Below, piece by piece: positions 23,747 through 36,077 of a DNA stretch of 64,000 nucleotides. The notes under the pieces are model-generated. The model did no database searches, had not been told where the DNA came from, and saw nothing but the letters and a program-made list of their open reading frames with translations. The stretch spans positions 186,001 through 250,000 of the forward strand of contig MCGE01000031.1 in the NCBI GenBank assembly GCA_002105175.1. The letters run 5' to 3'. Numbering within the stretch: position 1 is the first letter of the stretch; each line of letters begins with the position of its first letter. The position numbers and the translations under genes are program-made. The DNA comes from Absidia repens (taxonomy: Eukaryota; Mucoromycota; Mucoromycetes; Mucorales; Cunninghamellaceae).

Positions 23747-26036
23747 AATGTGTTTAAATATAAAATATATATAATTTGGTGATAAGGAAAGAGTGGATAA
23801 GAAGAATATAAAATTGAGAAGTGAATAGTGAAAAGAAAGTGAAAGAGATTCGAAAAATATAAATAAAACTGAATTACTTTTTATATATATTGAAACCCCG
23901 ATTTTTTTTTTTGAAGGGCCTGCTTTCCTAGCCCCTAAAACTGTCTATCCACTCAATTCTTTTCTTCAAAGGAGACCCCATGATCATTTTTATTGACTTT
24001 TTTTTCAAGTTATGGTTTACTCGTAAGTCGAATTTCTTTTTTTGTATTGACAAATTTGTGTTTAGAGGGAGGGGCGCATCAATAGCAGGACGAGGGGTGA
24101 GTATGTATATGTATCGCCTCATTTTGGTTTTTTTACTAAGGTAACTATTAAAAAAAAACTTGGTCTAATATACCCAGTAAGTGGTTAAATTATATGGCAT
24201 TTTCACCCTTGCCATTTGTCATGAACTGAAACAATTCTACCCAAAAAAAAGGTCATGATGTATTCAATTACTATCATTATTTGCATGAAAAAAAAGGAAA
24301 TGATTTCTCCGCTCTCTCCAGCCACAAGGAGTGTTTTTTATTTTTTGCTTTTGCCATTAGCCTCTTCCATAAATTGATATGAAAAACGATAACCTCAATC
24401 CAAAACTATTCATATTTGCCGGGTTAAGGTGCTCTTCGGACAGCTGATTGTTTTTGTATCATTCCATATATGGGTTATTTTGAAAAACTAGTAGAAAAAG
24501 GGAAAAGGGGTGAACTATTTTATTAGGTACAATAATGATTCACCCCTTTCTATCACAATAATACGATCAAATGTCCGAGTTCTTTCTAATCGAACCTTTC
24601 TAGCATCATATATTTTTAGAAGCCAACGAAAAAAAAGAGAATATCGACGCTAAAAAATATTAAACTATGTCACATTGTTCTGCATTGCAATTTTATGTCG
24701 TTTTCTTGAGGTAATGCCCCACTCTCATCAAATCGGACACTTAATTCATGAACAAGGCTTTTTTTATCTCGACCAGCATTGCCCCTTTTAAAGACTTCCT
24801 GAAACCCGGAAGTCAGTGACTCCGTCATCTTTAGCTAGGGTATAATGCCATCTGCTATTGAAACTTGTTATATAAAAACTATACTATACTAATAAAATTA
24901 AGAGGGTTGAAAAAAGAAGGAGAGAGGAAAAAAAATAGGAATTGTTACGTTATTCTCCATCATTAACAATTTAGGCTTTATATTTCAAAAAACGAAGCAG
25001 TGAACAAATCATCTTGATCCCCCCACTATTTAAAAAATCAGATTATTTCTTGTCGTAAATGTCCTGGGAAAAAAATTGCGGTTGTCGGTGTTTGAATATA
25101 TGGCTATGCTGGTTGAGAAAAAACTGGTTGAGAAAAAAAAAATAGACAGAGCTTGTGTATTTGATCGGGTAAGATAAAATGTTAGCGAATTGATGGGGTA
25201 GATCGATGAAATCTGACAATGAACCTTTGTATAATTCCAAAAAAAAAAAAAAATTGAGTTCAACCATTGATGAAAATGTAAATAATAGATAAGCTTCATG
25301 ATATGACAGTCCATGAAAAGTAATTGGTTCATGGATATCGGAACTTGCCATCGCTGTATGATATCGATCCCCCCGGTCGTATTTACGTAAAATCAACATT
25401 GATTGGGCTTTCAGTCTTAATTTTTATATATTTGTGTGTGTATTCCGAAAGATGACCATACTTCCAAAGGTTCTATCAATTTTCGTGAAGACATGCGCAA
25501 TATACCCCTTTGAAAAATTAAAAGCACCGTGCTGTTCCTATCATTACCATAAACGTCACTATCATATCTTTATTTTTTTTGGAGAATTCATCCATTAGCG
25601 GAAGTTAAAAGTCTACTCTCCACACATACTATATATACTTCGAAGTTAAATGACAAGCAGATTCAGTCGATTTGAATAAGAACTAGACTATAGCGATCGT
25701 TAAATATCACCCACGCTTCTTTTTTTCCATCTCCTCTGTTTTGTTTTGATTTATTCGTGATGGGACTGCTATCGTTTGAAACATCTTTTGAAATAGGAAG
25801 ACAGGTGACTTAAATTTAAGAGATGAGATGCCGAGATAGAGCGGGTATCCACGGACCAGTCTTGGTGATAGAGTTTTTTCAGAAATACGAAGATCGCGGG
25901 GGTTAAATAATCCAGGGGAATCAAGGAAAAAAAGTTTTATAAATTTGGCGTCTTGATCTTTTCTTTTTTCTACCTTTTTTTTTTTTTTTTTTTTTTTTTC
26001 TTGCTGCTAAAAAAACAACCATATAGTATATACGAA
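23747..26036. promoter_or_regulatory. Divergent regulatory gap between bHLH and Ni/Co transporter genes
   Basis: Both neighbours start outward, so this 2.3-kb segment should include both promoters. A poly-T run sits directly upstream of the transporter start (about 25978-25999). No gene or repeat core recognised. Confidence 0.45.
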
Positions 26037-27502
26037 ATGTCTGCAACAGCTGAACAAACTCGTATCCAGCAATGGGCTTTGAATTATATGTCTGAACATT
26101 CTTTTACATACAAACTCTTCTTTGGTCCCGATCCCCACAAGGTACGTCCCAAGGTTCTCCTCATGTTTGCCTTTTTGTGTGTAGTAAATATTGTTATTTG
26201 GGTGGTATCAGTCATTGTATACAAACCATATCCTTCTATGATCGGTACAGGTGCTCTTGCTTATACTCTTGGTCTTCGTCATGCTGTTGATGCTGGTAAG
26301 TCCTGAACTCCACCAAAAAAAAAAAAAAAAAAGGAAACCTCTTCTCCTTATGATATATCAACTCATTCATTATTTTCTACTTAGATCATATTACCGCAAT
26401 CGACAATACAACAAGAAAACTTCTCAATGATAACAAATATCCTGTGAGCGTTGGGCTTTTCTTCTCGTTAGGACACTCGACCATTGTATTTGTGGTATCA
26501 ATCATTGTTGCAGCAACGGCCAATGCTGTGGCAAATGGCGTAGAAAACTTCTCCGAAATTGGTGGAATTATTGGGACATCAATCTCGATTGCTTTTCTAG
26601 TGCTGATTGCTACTTTGAACATTACTGTACTTGTGGGTGTTCTTCGTACACTGCGTCGCGTGAAGCGGGAAGGCGTCTATACCGAATTGGACATTGAAGA
26701 TTATTTGAACAACAGTGGGATATTAGGTCGCTTCTTCCGCCCGGTGTTCCGCTTTGTTGATGCGTCTTGGAAAATGTATCCTTTAGGACTCTTGTTTGGC
26801 TTGGGCTTCGACACTTCCACAGAAATTACCTTGCTTGGAATTACAGCTATTCAAGGCGCAAAAGGCATGAACATGTGGTTAATCATTTTGTTGCCTCTTC
26901 TATTTGCTGCAGGTAAATGAAAATAGTGACAGCAATTACCCAGTTTATGATATGCTCTAATTTTTTGATCTTCGTATTTGCTCATAGGAATGTCGTTGAT
27001 CGATTCATTGGATGGTATGCTGATGCTTTTCACCTATACTTGGGCTTATATCAACCCAGTGCGCAAACTTTATTACAATTTGACGATCACTTCCATCAGT
27101 GTAACAGTAGCTGTTTTGGTGGCACTGATTGAATTCTTTTCGTTGATTGGGGAACAGCTTGAATTGGAAAATGGTTGGTGGAGTTTCTGGTATACTCTCA
27201 GTGATAGCTTTGAATGGATTGGTATTGTTATTATTGGCGCCTTTATTGTGACCTGGGTTGTTAGTGCTATCTTGTATCGTTGGCTAGGTTACAAGGCTTT
27301 GGAACGAGAATTCGATATCAAAGGATCCAAGACAATGGTGGATGATAATAAAGCTGGTGACAACAACAAAGGCATGGATAGTCTTGAACAAGGCAAGGTG
27401 GAAATCGACTGCATGAACGATGAATTAGTAGCAGAAAAAATTGCAGTGGCAGATGAAAAACCAAGCACTCTTCCATTGGCCAAAGGGACCCCTATAGAAT
27501 AG
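26037..27502 (+). CDS. nic1: NiCoT-family nickel/cobalt transporter
   Basis: About 433 residues from exons 26037-26295, 26385-26912 and 26988-27502. Diagnostic NiCoT motifs are LGLRHAVDADHITAIDN in the second helix, FFSLGHSTIVF and LGFDTSTEI; the His and Asp residues of the first motif coordinate the incoming metal ion. About eight hydrophobic segments are present, consistent with the family. It is a secondary transporter of Ni2+ or Co2+ at the plasma membrane or vacuole, supplying urease or similar enzymes. The hydrophilic C-terminal tail is acidic. Metal preference cannot be read from the sequence. Confidence 0.95.
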
Positions 27503-29666
27503 TTTTTATGATACCTTCTCACCTTATTTTATTTATTTGTTATATTACCCTCCGCCCTTTATTCCTCTTGCACAGTAGATCGCATTCAACCTTCTAGTCA
27601 AGTAGTCCTCCTCACTACAGTGCACCCTGTATTTTTATTTTATCTATGTATTCTTCATTTTTAATAAACATTGCGTTTCGCCTTTTATGCAATATGATAG
27701 TACTCTCTAGTATTCTCTCTCCGCATTTTCTTTTTCTGAGTCCAATGCAATGTTTATATTGCTTAGGTATTTGATCATCCATAGCTCCATGATATTAGTT
27801 ATAGTTTCCCCTTCCCTTCATCTATTGATATATTTTAGTATAACATCAATTAAAATGGGGTATTATTAGCCATAGTCTCTGCCTACTTTTTTTTCAGTCG
27901 TGTACCTCAATGGAATAAACAAAAAGTGATTGCTCCAATATATACTACCGTATAATTGTGTGTGTGATATCCTTGTATATTTTTTTATTATTCTTTATTA
28001 TCTACAACAAACTAAACGTACGAGAGACAGGCTAACGGTAAAAAGGACAAGACATGATTTAATCCAAATGCAAACATAAAAAAAAAAAATACTAGTAATA
28101 ATCAAAGTCGGTGTCGATCTTAGCACAGAGTTTTTTAAATTGAAGGGTAATCTAAATGGTGGTATCGTTGTATCTAGGATTTTGGGCTATCCTCAGATGA
28201 GCAAATGTTTCAAATCCCGCCCACGTGTATATTTATTTTCGCCCCTCACCTTTTTTTTTTTTTTTTTTCCTTTTTTCTTCGTCATTCAACGCCTATGAGG
28301 TTATGATGAACTTAGATTAGTGTCGGGACTAGTTTAGAAGGGTTTTTAGTTCAGGGATTACAAGATGCATGGGGAAACCCTTTCATTTTGAATCTAGGAT
28401 CTGAGGGCACAATTAGTTGACAATCTAAAAGTCCCCAATAGCTTAGTTTAGTGTTATTTTGTCCATAGTTTGTTTCTAAAACTGAATAAAATGTGTCTTT
28501 TTTACATTCTTCAATGAAAAATAACCCATTAGTCTCTCTCATGCCTTGTGCAGTAGATCCCTTTCTACTGCGATCATCCCCTTGTGATTGAAGTTGAAGG
28601 TTGTTTTGCTTAAATAAAAGCCATTCTTCTAGTCTTGTTCATGTCTTGTGCAGTACGCCATATAGATATTTTATTATATGTGTCCCTTTAAGTGATGTTG
28701 ATCCTTCTTCAGATTTCGCATTAGTATCCTTCAGATTATCTCCAATAGCTCCTTTCTAATATTGAATGCGGCGCCTTCATTTTAGTATATTGCTTCAATA
28801 AAGAGTGTCCTTTTTTTTTTTTTTTTTTTTTTTGTCCATCCTCTGACCCATAGATAATAAGCACAGTCATACTCTTTGCTGTTTTGTGTGTGTCCTATCA
28901 CACATCTGTTTCTAACGTATTTATTAAAGGAGCTTCCTTACCTAGAGTCTCAGTGACTGGTTGGTAGTCCTGTGTCTCTTAAAACGATAAGTAGTCCTAT
29001 ATCCGCTTCACCGTTCATATTTAAACCAAGATCGTTCCATCAGTGTAGACGCCGCAATAAAGTATTTTAGCCCTATTCTCTGTGGCTACTTCCTTCCATC
29101 TAGTGACCCAGCGACTGACAAGGTTGGCAGTTCTAGGGCACTTCATATGGAATGTGACTATTTCCGCTCTAAAATTCATATTATTAACCGAGACCTTGCC
29201 GGTAGCATAGTTTCCCCTATAAAGTACTATGGCTTCCAGAAGACAGGACATATTGTGTACATCCAATGCATTATCTTTATTGTGTATGGCATAATGATAA
29301 AAACTCAAATGAAAGCTAGTTGTCCACACCCATCAAATGCTACATGGACTAGATGATCACTCTCATCTCATTTCAGCAAACCCTCCTAAAACCCAGTAGA
29401 CCCTTGAATTTCGCAAAATTTGAGAGTGGAAGTATCCCAAGCATTAACACAATTAATATATACCACGACGTCAAAGTCACCCATAACCCCATGTTGTCCC
29501 TCATATCATAATTAATCCAGTCGCAGCATGGAAGAAGAAGAAAATTTTTCAGACATTTTTTATTCAAGACATAAAACGCAAATAGTAATTTAAACAAAAC
29601 CACTAAACAAAACTGAGACATGGACTAAACTACTGGTACTATACTACTATACTACTCTAATAAAAG
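27503..29666. other. Gap between two convergent genes, with repeat copy C
   Basis: Contains the transporter 3' flank (AATAAA near 27662), dispersed-element copy C (about 28215-28570) and extra tail-like modules to about 28830 ending in a T-tract. The stretch at 28950-29345 contains a CTGGTTGGTAGTCCTG block also seen near 42820. No gene supported. Confidence 0.5.
28215..28570 (+). repeat. Dispersed element, copy C
   Basis: Plus-strand copy. Order: box TTTCAAATCCCGCCCACGTG near 28209, T-rich spacer, CAACGCCTATGAGGTTATGA near 28288, GGACTAGTTTAGAAGGG near 28326, then the core GATGCATGGGGAAACCCTTT near 28363 and CATTTTGAATCTAGGATCTG, a CATAGTTTGTTTCTA block and the tail CTGAATAAAATGTGTC near 28481. 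Confidence 0.75.
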
Positions 29667-32445
29667 CTAATCGAGTTTTAATTTGTCGGAAGCTTCATAT
29701 AGGTGTTTGATGGCACGCTCTACAGCATGGTCCAAGAGTACGTCATCTTTTTCATCAACGGCTTCAACAATGGCGGGGAAACTTGAACTAAGTGGTAATA
29801 TAAATAGAAACCAAAATGAGGTGAATGTTCAAGCCATGGTCCAGAAGTGTTCTTCTGTTGCACTGACCCCTTGCTCCTTTTCCTTATTTTTTCTTTCTTT
29901 CTTACCTGTCATAACCTTTCCAAAGAGATGGGGCATATACCACATGCTTAAACCAAGGACGACTGGCAATACCTTCCGGATCGATGAATCCACGTTCAAA
30001 GTAAGTCAGGCGTTTGTTGGCTTTGTTGACACGGGAAATCAGGACACTGGGCAAATCATTGTCCGCCACATCCTTGTATTCATCCAATCGGTTTTGAAGA
30101 CGACCCAAACGGCGTTCAAAGCGACGTGTGCGTTTGTTGAGTTTCTTGACCGCCTTCCGGAGATCACCCAGTTTCTTCCCGGCATACGCTTCTACGCTGT
30201 CAACGTAAGATTTTAGTTCCAAGGCATAGTCATGAGGATGTAATGGTAACACACGATCATCAGCGAGGCGGAGTAAAAGGACACCAATAATACGGGTCAT
30301 GGTGGCATGATAGTCAAATGTGGGATCGCCAAAGGTCTTCATCCAGTGGAAACTGTCATAGTTGCTGTGGGACACACCATAGTCACCAGTGAAATGCACA
30401 TTCATACTTGCAATACCAACATGATCCAGAAACCCGACGAAATCAGAGCCAGAGCCCAGTGTGCCTACTTTTGGAGGTTGTTTGCCACCGTCGGTGTTGG
30501 AAGCAGTAGCTGTCAAATTGGCCCATGCGTCGTAAACAGAACCACCAGTACGGGGATCCTGCACATGTTGAGTTGCTTGATAAATAACTTGGTTCAATGA
30601 TGGTGTTGCTTGGGCACTAAAGTGAGGACCAGCTACAGCGACGTCCATGTTGATGTATACCGTTCCTTCCTTGTCCAGCCAATCACGATTATCTTCCACC
30701 CATTCCGTTGATCCCACCAAACCGTATTCCTCTGCATCCCAAGAGGCAAAGATAATTGTACGACGTGGGCGCCAACCAGTTTTCAATAGCTCACCAAAGA
30801 CACGGGCCGTTTCAAGCTATACAGAAGATACTTCTCTTAATAATAATCCAATTTTTTTTTATTTGTTTTGTCCACTTACCAAAATAGCCGATCCAGAGGA
30901 AGGATCAGCAGCACCATATACCCATGCATCTCGATGGTTGCCAATAATCACCGCTCGGTCAGGCTCTTCAGTACCATTGATTCGACCAATGACGTTCCAG
31001 ATGGGCGTAATCTTATTATCTACATGGTTTATCAACACCACATCACCTTCAGTAGGCCCAGAATAATAGTCCACTTGATCTAATCCACCGCGCCATGAAT
31101 CGTCCGCCTTGATCCCATGTCCCTGTGTCGCCCGGAGTAAAGGCAAAGCATCTTTCCACGACAAAGGTAAGGAGGGAATAGTCGTCAATCCAGGACTTTC
31201 TTCAGGGGTAATACGAGGTGCGTCTTTTGTCGCAGCATATCCAGGGGTAAGGGGGTCGCCAGTCATAACAGATAGATATTGGACGGATCCTCTCTGCACA
31301 GAGCTTTCAGTACGCCTAATTCGATACAACAATAACAATGATTAGTGCCATTTTTATACAGAATTGTTTATTTAATTTTTTTTAAAACATACCATGGGCC
31401 ACCGGGGTAAGGATTTGGGTCGTGTAAGTGAGGCCAATGATCCTTATCGATAGGTCCATCATCGCTGGGATCGGAAAAGATAAGTGCACCAATACATCCA
31501 AACTTTTCAGCAGCACGCAATTTTAGACCACGGAAAGAACCACCATAACGGACAAGTGCAATTGTACCTTTGAGATCAATACCATTATCAACCAAATACT
31601 GGAAGTCCTCCAAAGTACCAAAGTTAGCATAAACCACAGGACCCGTGGCTGTACCATTCTTTGAATATCCTTTAAAGAAATAAAATGGTGAATACATACG
31701 TTAGCTAACATTAATTCAAAACGTTTATGTGTAAAACACTCTACTTCTATCCCCTTTTTGACAACTAGCTCTTACCATGAAAAGTAGGCACCACGTCAGG
31801 ATCATGGCTTGTTTCATCCTCTTCAATGGGATCTTCACGTAGACTTGCTTCAAATTGGAGATGCTTTGGTCCAGAAACCAATGCCACACGATGAGCCACT
31901 GGGTAATTCAACAAGGGATAGTAGGTATCGATTTTGCTTTCAATGCCGAATTCAGCGAACTTGTCCATAGTCCAATGAGCTTGACGTTCATCCGTGGGTG
32001 TACCTGCCAAGTGAGCTTCAGAGGTATACTTTTTCAAATAATCATGTGCGTTTTGGGCGGAAGGTAGGCTAATGACCAGTTTTTCTTTGTCCGTTGGTGG
32101 AGGTTCCTTTGGAGGTGGCACTACAGATGTCAATACAAAAAAGAAAAGATAAATATGACATGATACGCTTTTTCTAGTAGTAACCAATAACATATGTGTT
32201 TTGTTAACGTTACCTATTTCATTAGGCTTGGCAATAACGTAGACAACTAAAGCAACTATGATAAGGGTAACGCCAATTAAAGTAATCTTGATTTTGCAGC
32301 GGCGTCGTTTTCTTGTAGCATTAGCATCACCCACTAATGGAGTTTCTTCACCATCACTTTTTCCATCGAACCACTGTTGAAGACGTTGCTGCCAGTTTTC
32401 ATACAAGTTATCCGAAGGCAAAGCAAGGACACCCTGTTCTGACAT
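29667..32445 (-). CDS. M28B metallopeptidase, glutamate carboxypeptidase II / Tre1-like, type II membrane protein
   Basis: About 773 residues (human GCPII 750, yeast Tre1 about 780) from exons 32214-32445, 31776-32120, 31393-31669, 30880-31315, 29906-30816 and 29667-29787. A short cytosolic N-terminus with basic RKRRRCK precedes one membrane anchor at about residues 52-71. A PA domain is next (GTIALVRYGGSFRGLK and AAEKFGCIGALIFSDP), then the M28 catalytic domain and a helical transferrin-receptor-like dimerisation domain. All expected zinc ligands are visible: GNHRDAW with a downstream Asp in GAADPSSGSA, the Glu pair in WDAEEYG, the Asp in INMDVAV and the His in YGVSHSNYDSF, so catalysis is plausible, unlike in the transferrin receptor. 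Probably an extracellular or vacuolar peptidase; substrate unknown. Confidence 0.92.
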
Positions 32446-32700
32446 TTTTGAATGATAGGAAAGGAGAAGAAAAAAGTAAAGAGAAACGAAATATGCCAAA
32501 AAAAAAAACGGGGTTTAAAATAAAAAAGCGTTTTGCCTGCATTACAGGAAACTAGCGTGGGATTTATTTTGAACCAAGATTGGCGTTTATTAATACGTAA
32601 CGAGCGGGGGGATAATATATATAATAATTAATGCTAAAGTAGACTATATTACAGGTGATTGTTGATGATGGTAAATATATAATGATATATGATACATAGC

Positions 32701-34026
32701 TCAGGTCATTTCTAATTCTTCATATTTATGATGTTTATGATGTTTGGTATATCGGCCGGTGCAAGATGTTTCGCGCCAGCTCTTGAATGTTTGTCCCAGT
32801 TTTGCCAATGTATCCTTTGTCACCATCGCTTTGTTTTCGTATACTTTATCGGTTCGTAACATTTGATTTTGATCGATCACTGTCTTCAAACATGCCTAAT
32901 ACAAAAGAAGCACATTCAATAACGCCACAGTATTTTTTTTTTTAAAAAAAAAAAAAAGATCGCCCAGCCCTGAAAAATACGGGGTAAGGGGAGGATATTA
33001 AATAGTATTTCTTACCACAACAGCTATAATTGATCCGAGTGTACTGCTTGCGACCACCATAAACATAACCACCTGTTGATAAATGACTGCTTCCCTTATA
33101 GGCGCGCCGGCTAGAAGTAACCCCACCATTGTGCCTGGAATATTGATCAAACCCATGACTCCTAGCTGGGTAATGACAGGAAGTAAGGCTAAACGAATGG
33201 ATTCTACTGCTAAAGGGCGTGCTGCTTCGAACCGTGATGCTCCATACGACAAGCGAGTTTCCAATACAGGCGCATGTTTACTAATTGTACAAAGAGATTA
33301 TGACTATGAGTATTAAGGGAAAAAATAAAACTCTAAAACTTTGTTAAATCTTACCTAACATGATCTAAACACCGCTCGGAAGCCATTGCGATACTGCTCA
33401 TGGAATTACCCAACAACATACCAATGATAGGAATGAATTTCGCAGGTGTCCAAAAAGGAGTGATTTTCAAAGAAAATACAGTACCAAGAATACCAATAGT
33501 ACATGTACATAAAAGCAATGTTATAAACATGACTAGAAACTACATGATCATAAAAAAAAAAAAAAAGGAACAGAGATTATCAGATACAAATTAATTATTT
33601 TAACAAAAACATTTTTCCCGATCGACTCCGCTTACCAATCCTTTGAATGTTTTTTTTGTCCGGTTGAATACTACTTCATAGGCTCCTAGTAGGATTAGGA
33701 CCACTAGATATGTCCCGTACACGTATTAAAGTATAAATATTTATCAATATAAGCGTGATTGGTTGTTGATTTTTTGGCACTTACAAGTCATAAGCATTAC
33801 AATCCACACATTATTTGCATGGAATACATCGTCCAGCACGTACCCCTGATATTTATGTCAATTGTCAGTCTAAACTTTCCCATTTTGTAAACATTTTCTT
33901 CTTACCATCATAGACAGTTGGACCACACATCGTACACTAGCAATGATCAATGATAGTTCAAGCTGCAATCCGAAGCTAAAACTTACAAATGCTATCAATG
34001 TACAACCATCGTTGTCAATATTAGGT

Positions 34027-34058
<32 letters not shown>

Positions 34059-34182
34059 AAAAAAACGTGAGAGGATGGATCGTGACCTACATATTCAAAA
34101 AATCGTATATACCTGCCACCATAACAAAGCTAGATGATTCTAATACATGCCACCAACTGAGAGGTGCCTGACCTTCGTCCAT
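32701..34182 (-). CDS. UPF0014 / FetB-like membrane permease
   Basis: About 309 residues from exons 34113-34182, 33906-33991, 33785-33845, 33636-33703, 33355-33539, 33016-33280 and 32701-32895. Family hallmarks are GMLLGNSMSSIAMASERCLD, ETRLSYGASRFEAARPLAVE and GLINIPGTMVGLLLAGAP. About seven hydrophobic helices are seen. Bacterial FetB pairs with the ATPase FetA in iron homeostasis, and plant STAR2/ALS3 is linked to aluminium tolerance; the fungal role is unknown. No ATPase partner is nearby. The C-terminal tail is hydrophilic and has a His-Lys-rich segment (KHHKHHK) that might bind metal. Family call strong, function inferred. Confidence 0.9.
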
Positions 34183-35343
34183 GGTTAGTTTTGTGTAAGA
34201 AGAAGAAAAAAAAAAAAAAGAAAGAAAGAAAGAGAGATAACGAAACAAAAGCAAAAACGAAAATAAAAAGTTGGAAATAGAAAAAGCAGAAGTAGGAAGA
34301 AAAAAAAAAGATTTTTAAACATATCTGATATCTTTTTAATGTCCACTACCTAGATTCATTTTTAGCGTGTACTCACTCTTTTAGTGACACTATGGAAAAA
34401 AAAAAAAGTAATCTCCACCCATCTTCCTCGTCATCATCATCAGTTTATCTATATGATCGTAAGTCAATTTTTTGATCTCCCATCTGCCATTAACCCATAA
34501 ATGTAAAAACACAGATCATTTTTTTTCTTGATTGTGGTAATCAATCATTTTACAAACAGATCTACCCCCATTTCATCTTTGTTTTCCATTGCAACGGTTA
34601 TTATCAGATTGAAAATTTTAAATACCCGACACGAGTCCCTGCTTCCGATTCTCTTGTGTTGCACAGCACCACAAACATCTGAAACCTTACTGGTCATCAC
34701 ATGTTCTAAAGAAATGATCATTAAAAAAAAAAAAAAAAAAAAAAAACTTTTTTATTCACAAAAGTAGATATTTCAATGTAGACATACTAACTATGTAAAT
34801 ATAATAAAAAATAATCTAATCTAGTTTTCTATTGTCACCACTACTACTAATACCGCATCATCATTTTGAGCAGCAATACCAGGACCCACCAGTCTTCATT
34901 TCCTCAAGGTACAACAGTGTAGACCATCTCCGATATTGTCTAGGAGCATCTTACTATTCTATAGGGTAAAGTTGAATACTGGTTTCTATTTCGTTCATAT
35001 TGAGGTAAGATCACGGAGCGTATTTGGTAATTCGTTGTGCAATATCCTATCCGATCGCACCCGCCAAAATCCCTCCCCCGCCCTTCACCAATATCGCATC
35101 CTTTTGATTATTTTATTGTTGTAAAGTGTCTGGAGTAAGCAGTCATGATAGAAGCAATATATATCAAGATGCAGTTGTCATAGAATATATCGTCGTCGTC
35201 GTTCTCGCCGGTTTTCAGGAATGAGTGTCGTACAAGTGGCTTTCTTCCCTTCCACTTACTGGTCAACCATGATCACAAAAAACCCCCCCCCCATGTTCCG
35301 TTCCCAAACTACTTGTTGTGCCTGATATCGTCGTTTTTGGTTT
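34183..35343. other. Gap upstream of the UPF0014 gene
   Basis: Purine-rich runs at 34200-34310, an A-tract at 34722-34746 and a short C run near 35284. The gap should include the UPF0014 promoter. No gene or element core recognised. Confidence 0.4.
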
Positions 35344-35344
35344 G

Positions 35345-35710
35345 CTAAAGCATTCGCATAGCCCTTGCTGTTCGTTGGCATTGATCGATTTTATTTGCTG
35401 TGAGTCTATCAGTGGTGGACTTGATCGGTGGCATCTGCCCACTGTGAAGCTTCAGCGCAACCCATGTCGACCATAAAGACAAAAAGATGTGTGTGAGAAC
35501 AAAGGATACTCTTTGCAAAAAAATAAATATTTCATTACCTGGGACATAAAAGCAACAAAGTTTTGTTTGGGACCTTCTTCCCAAGTCACTTGTCGCTGTT
35601 CAACCAAGTTGGACGCTAAGTGACATCGCCAGGTCAGGCTCACCGCTTTGTGTCAGGCTGAGAGTGAGACGATCGTACAATAGTTTTTGAAGTGGATTGG
35701 AAGAAGGCAT
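35345..35710 (-). other. Possible small intron-containing gene, unrecognised
   Basis: An ATG at 35710 opens a frame reading MPSSNPLQKLLYDRLTLSLT, which stops after about 35 codons if unspliced. A second frame nearby (NLVEQRQVTWEEGPKQNFV) ends at a good donor (GTAATG near 35538), and a downstream segment begins after CTTCACAG near 35442. Joining the first two parts in frame needs a 28-nt intron (GTGAGC to CTTAG), shorter than the others in the window. The joined product would be a small helical protein. It could instead be a pseudogene. Not recognised; function unknown. Confidence 0.3.
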
Positions 35711-36077
35711 AGCTATCTAGATAAGATCCCCTATTCACAGTCCCATAAAAATAGAAGTTGGTATATACAAGCCCATGGTCTCGGTATATTGTCATTTAAG
35801 TAGTTGCCATTGCAAAAGTAAGAAAGAACTAGAGAAATGTAAATGCTGTGATTTTTAAATATCGCTGGATTGTCATTGGTTGGTCCATTTCTCCAGCGGA
35901 GAAAAAATATCTCTTTTTTTTTTTTTTTTTTTGTCTTGTTTCCTTTCCTTTCTCTTGTGATTTTTTGTACATATACTTTTAGCATAATATACTTTTTTTC
36001 TATTATATATTTATTTTTTACCTCGACCTTTTTTATCTTCTTTTCTTTTGCTGCTTGTTGTGCTGGTTATCCCTTCG

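Noticed and set aside
29021..29356. Open frame with CPRTANLVSRWVTRWKEVA
   Set aside because: It lies in repeat-flanked DNA, has no recognisable family or splice context, and part of it resembles other non-coding stretches near 42.8 kb.
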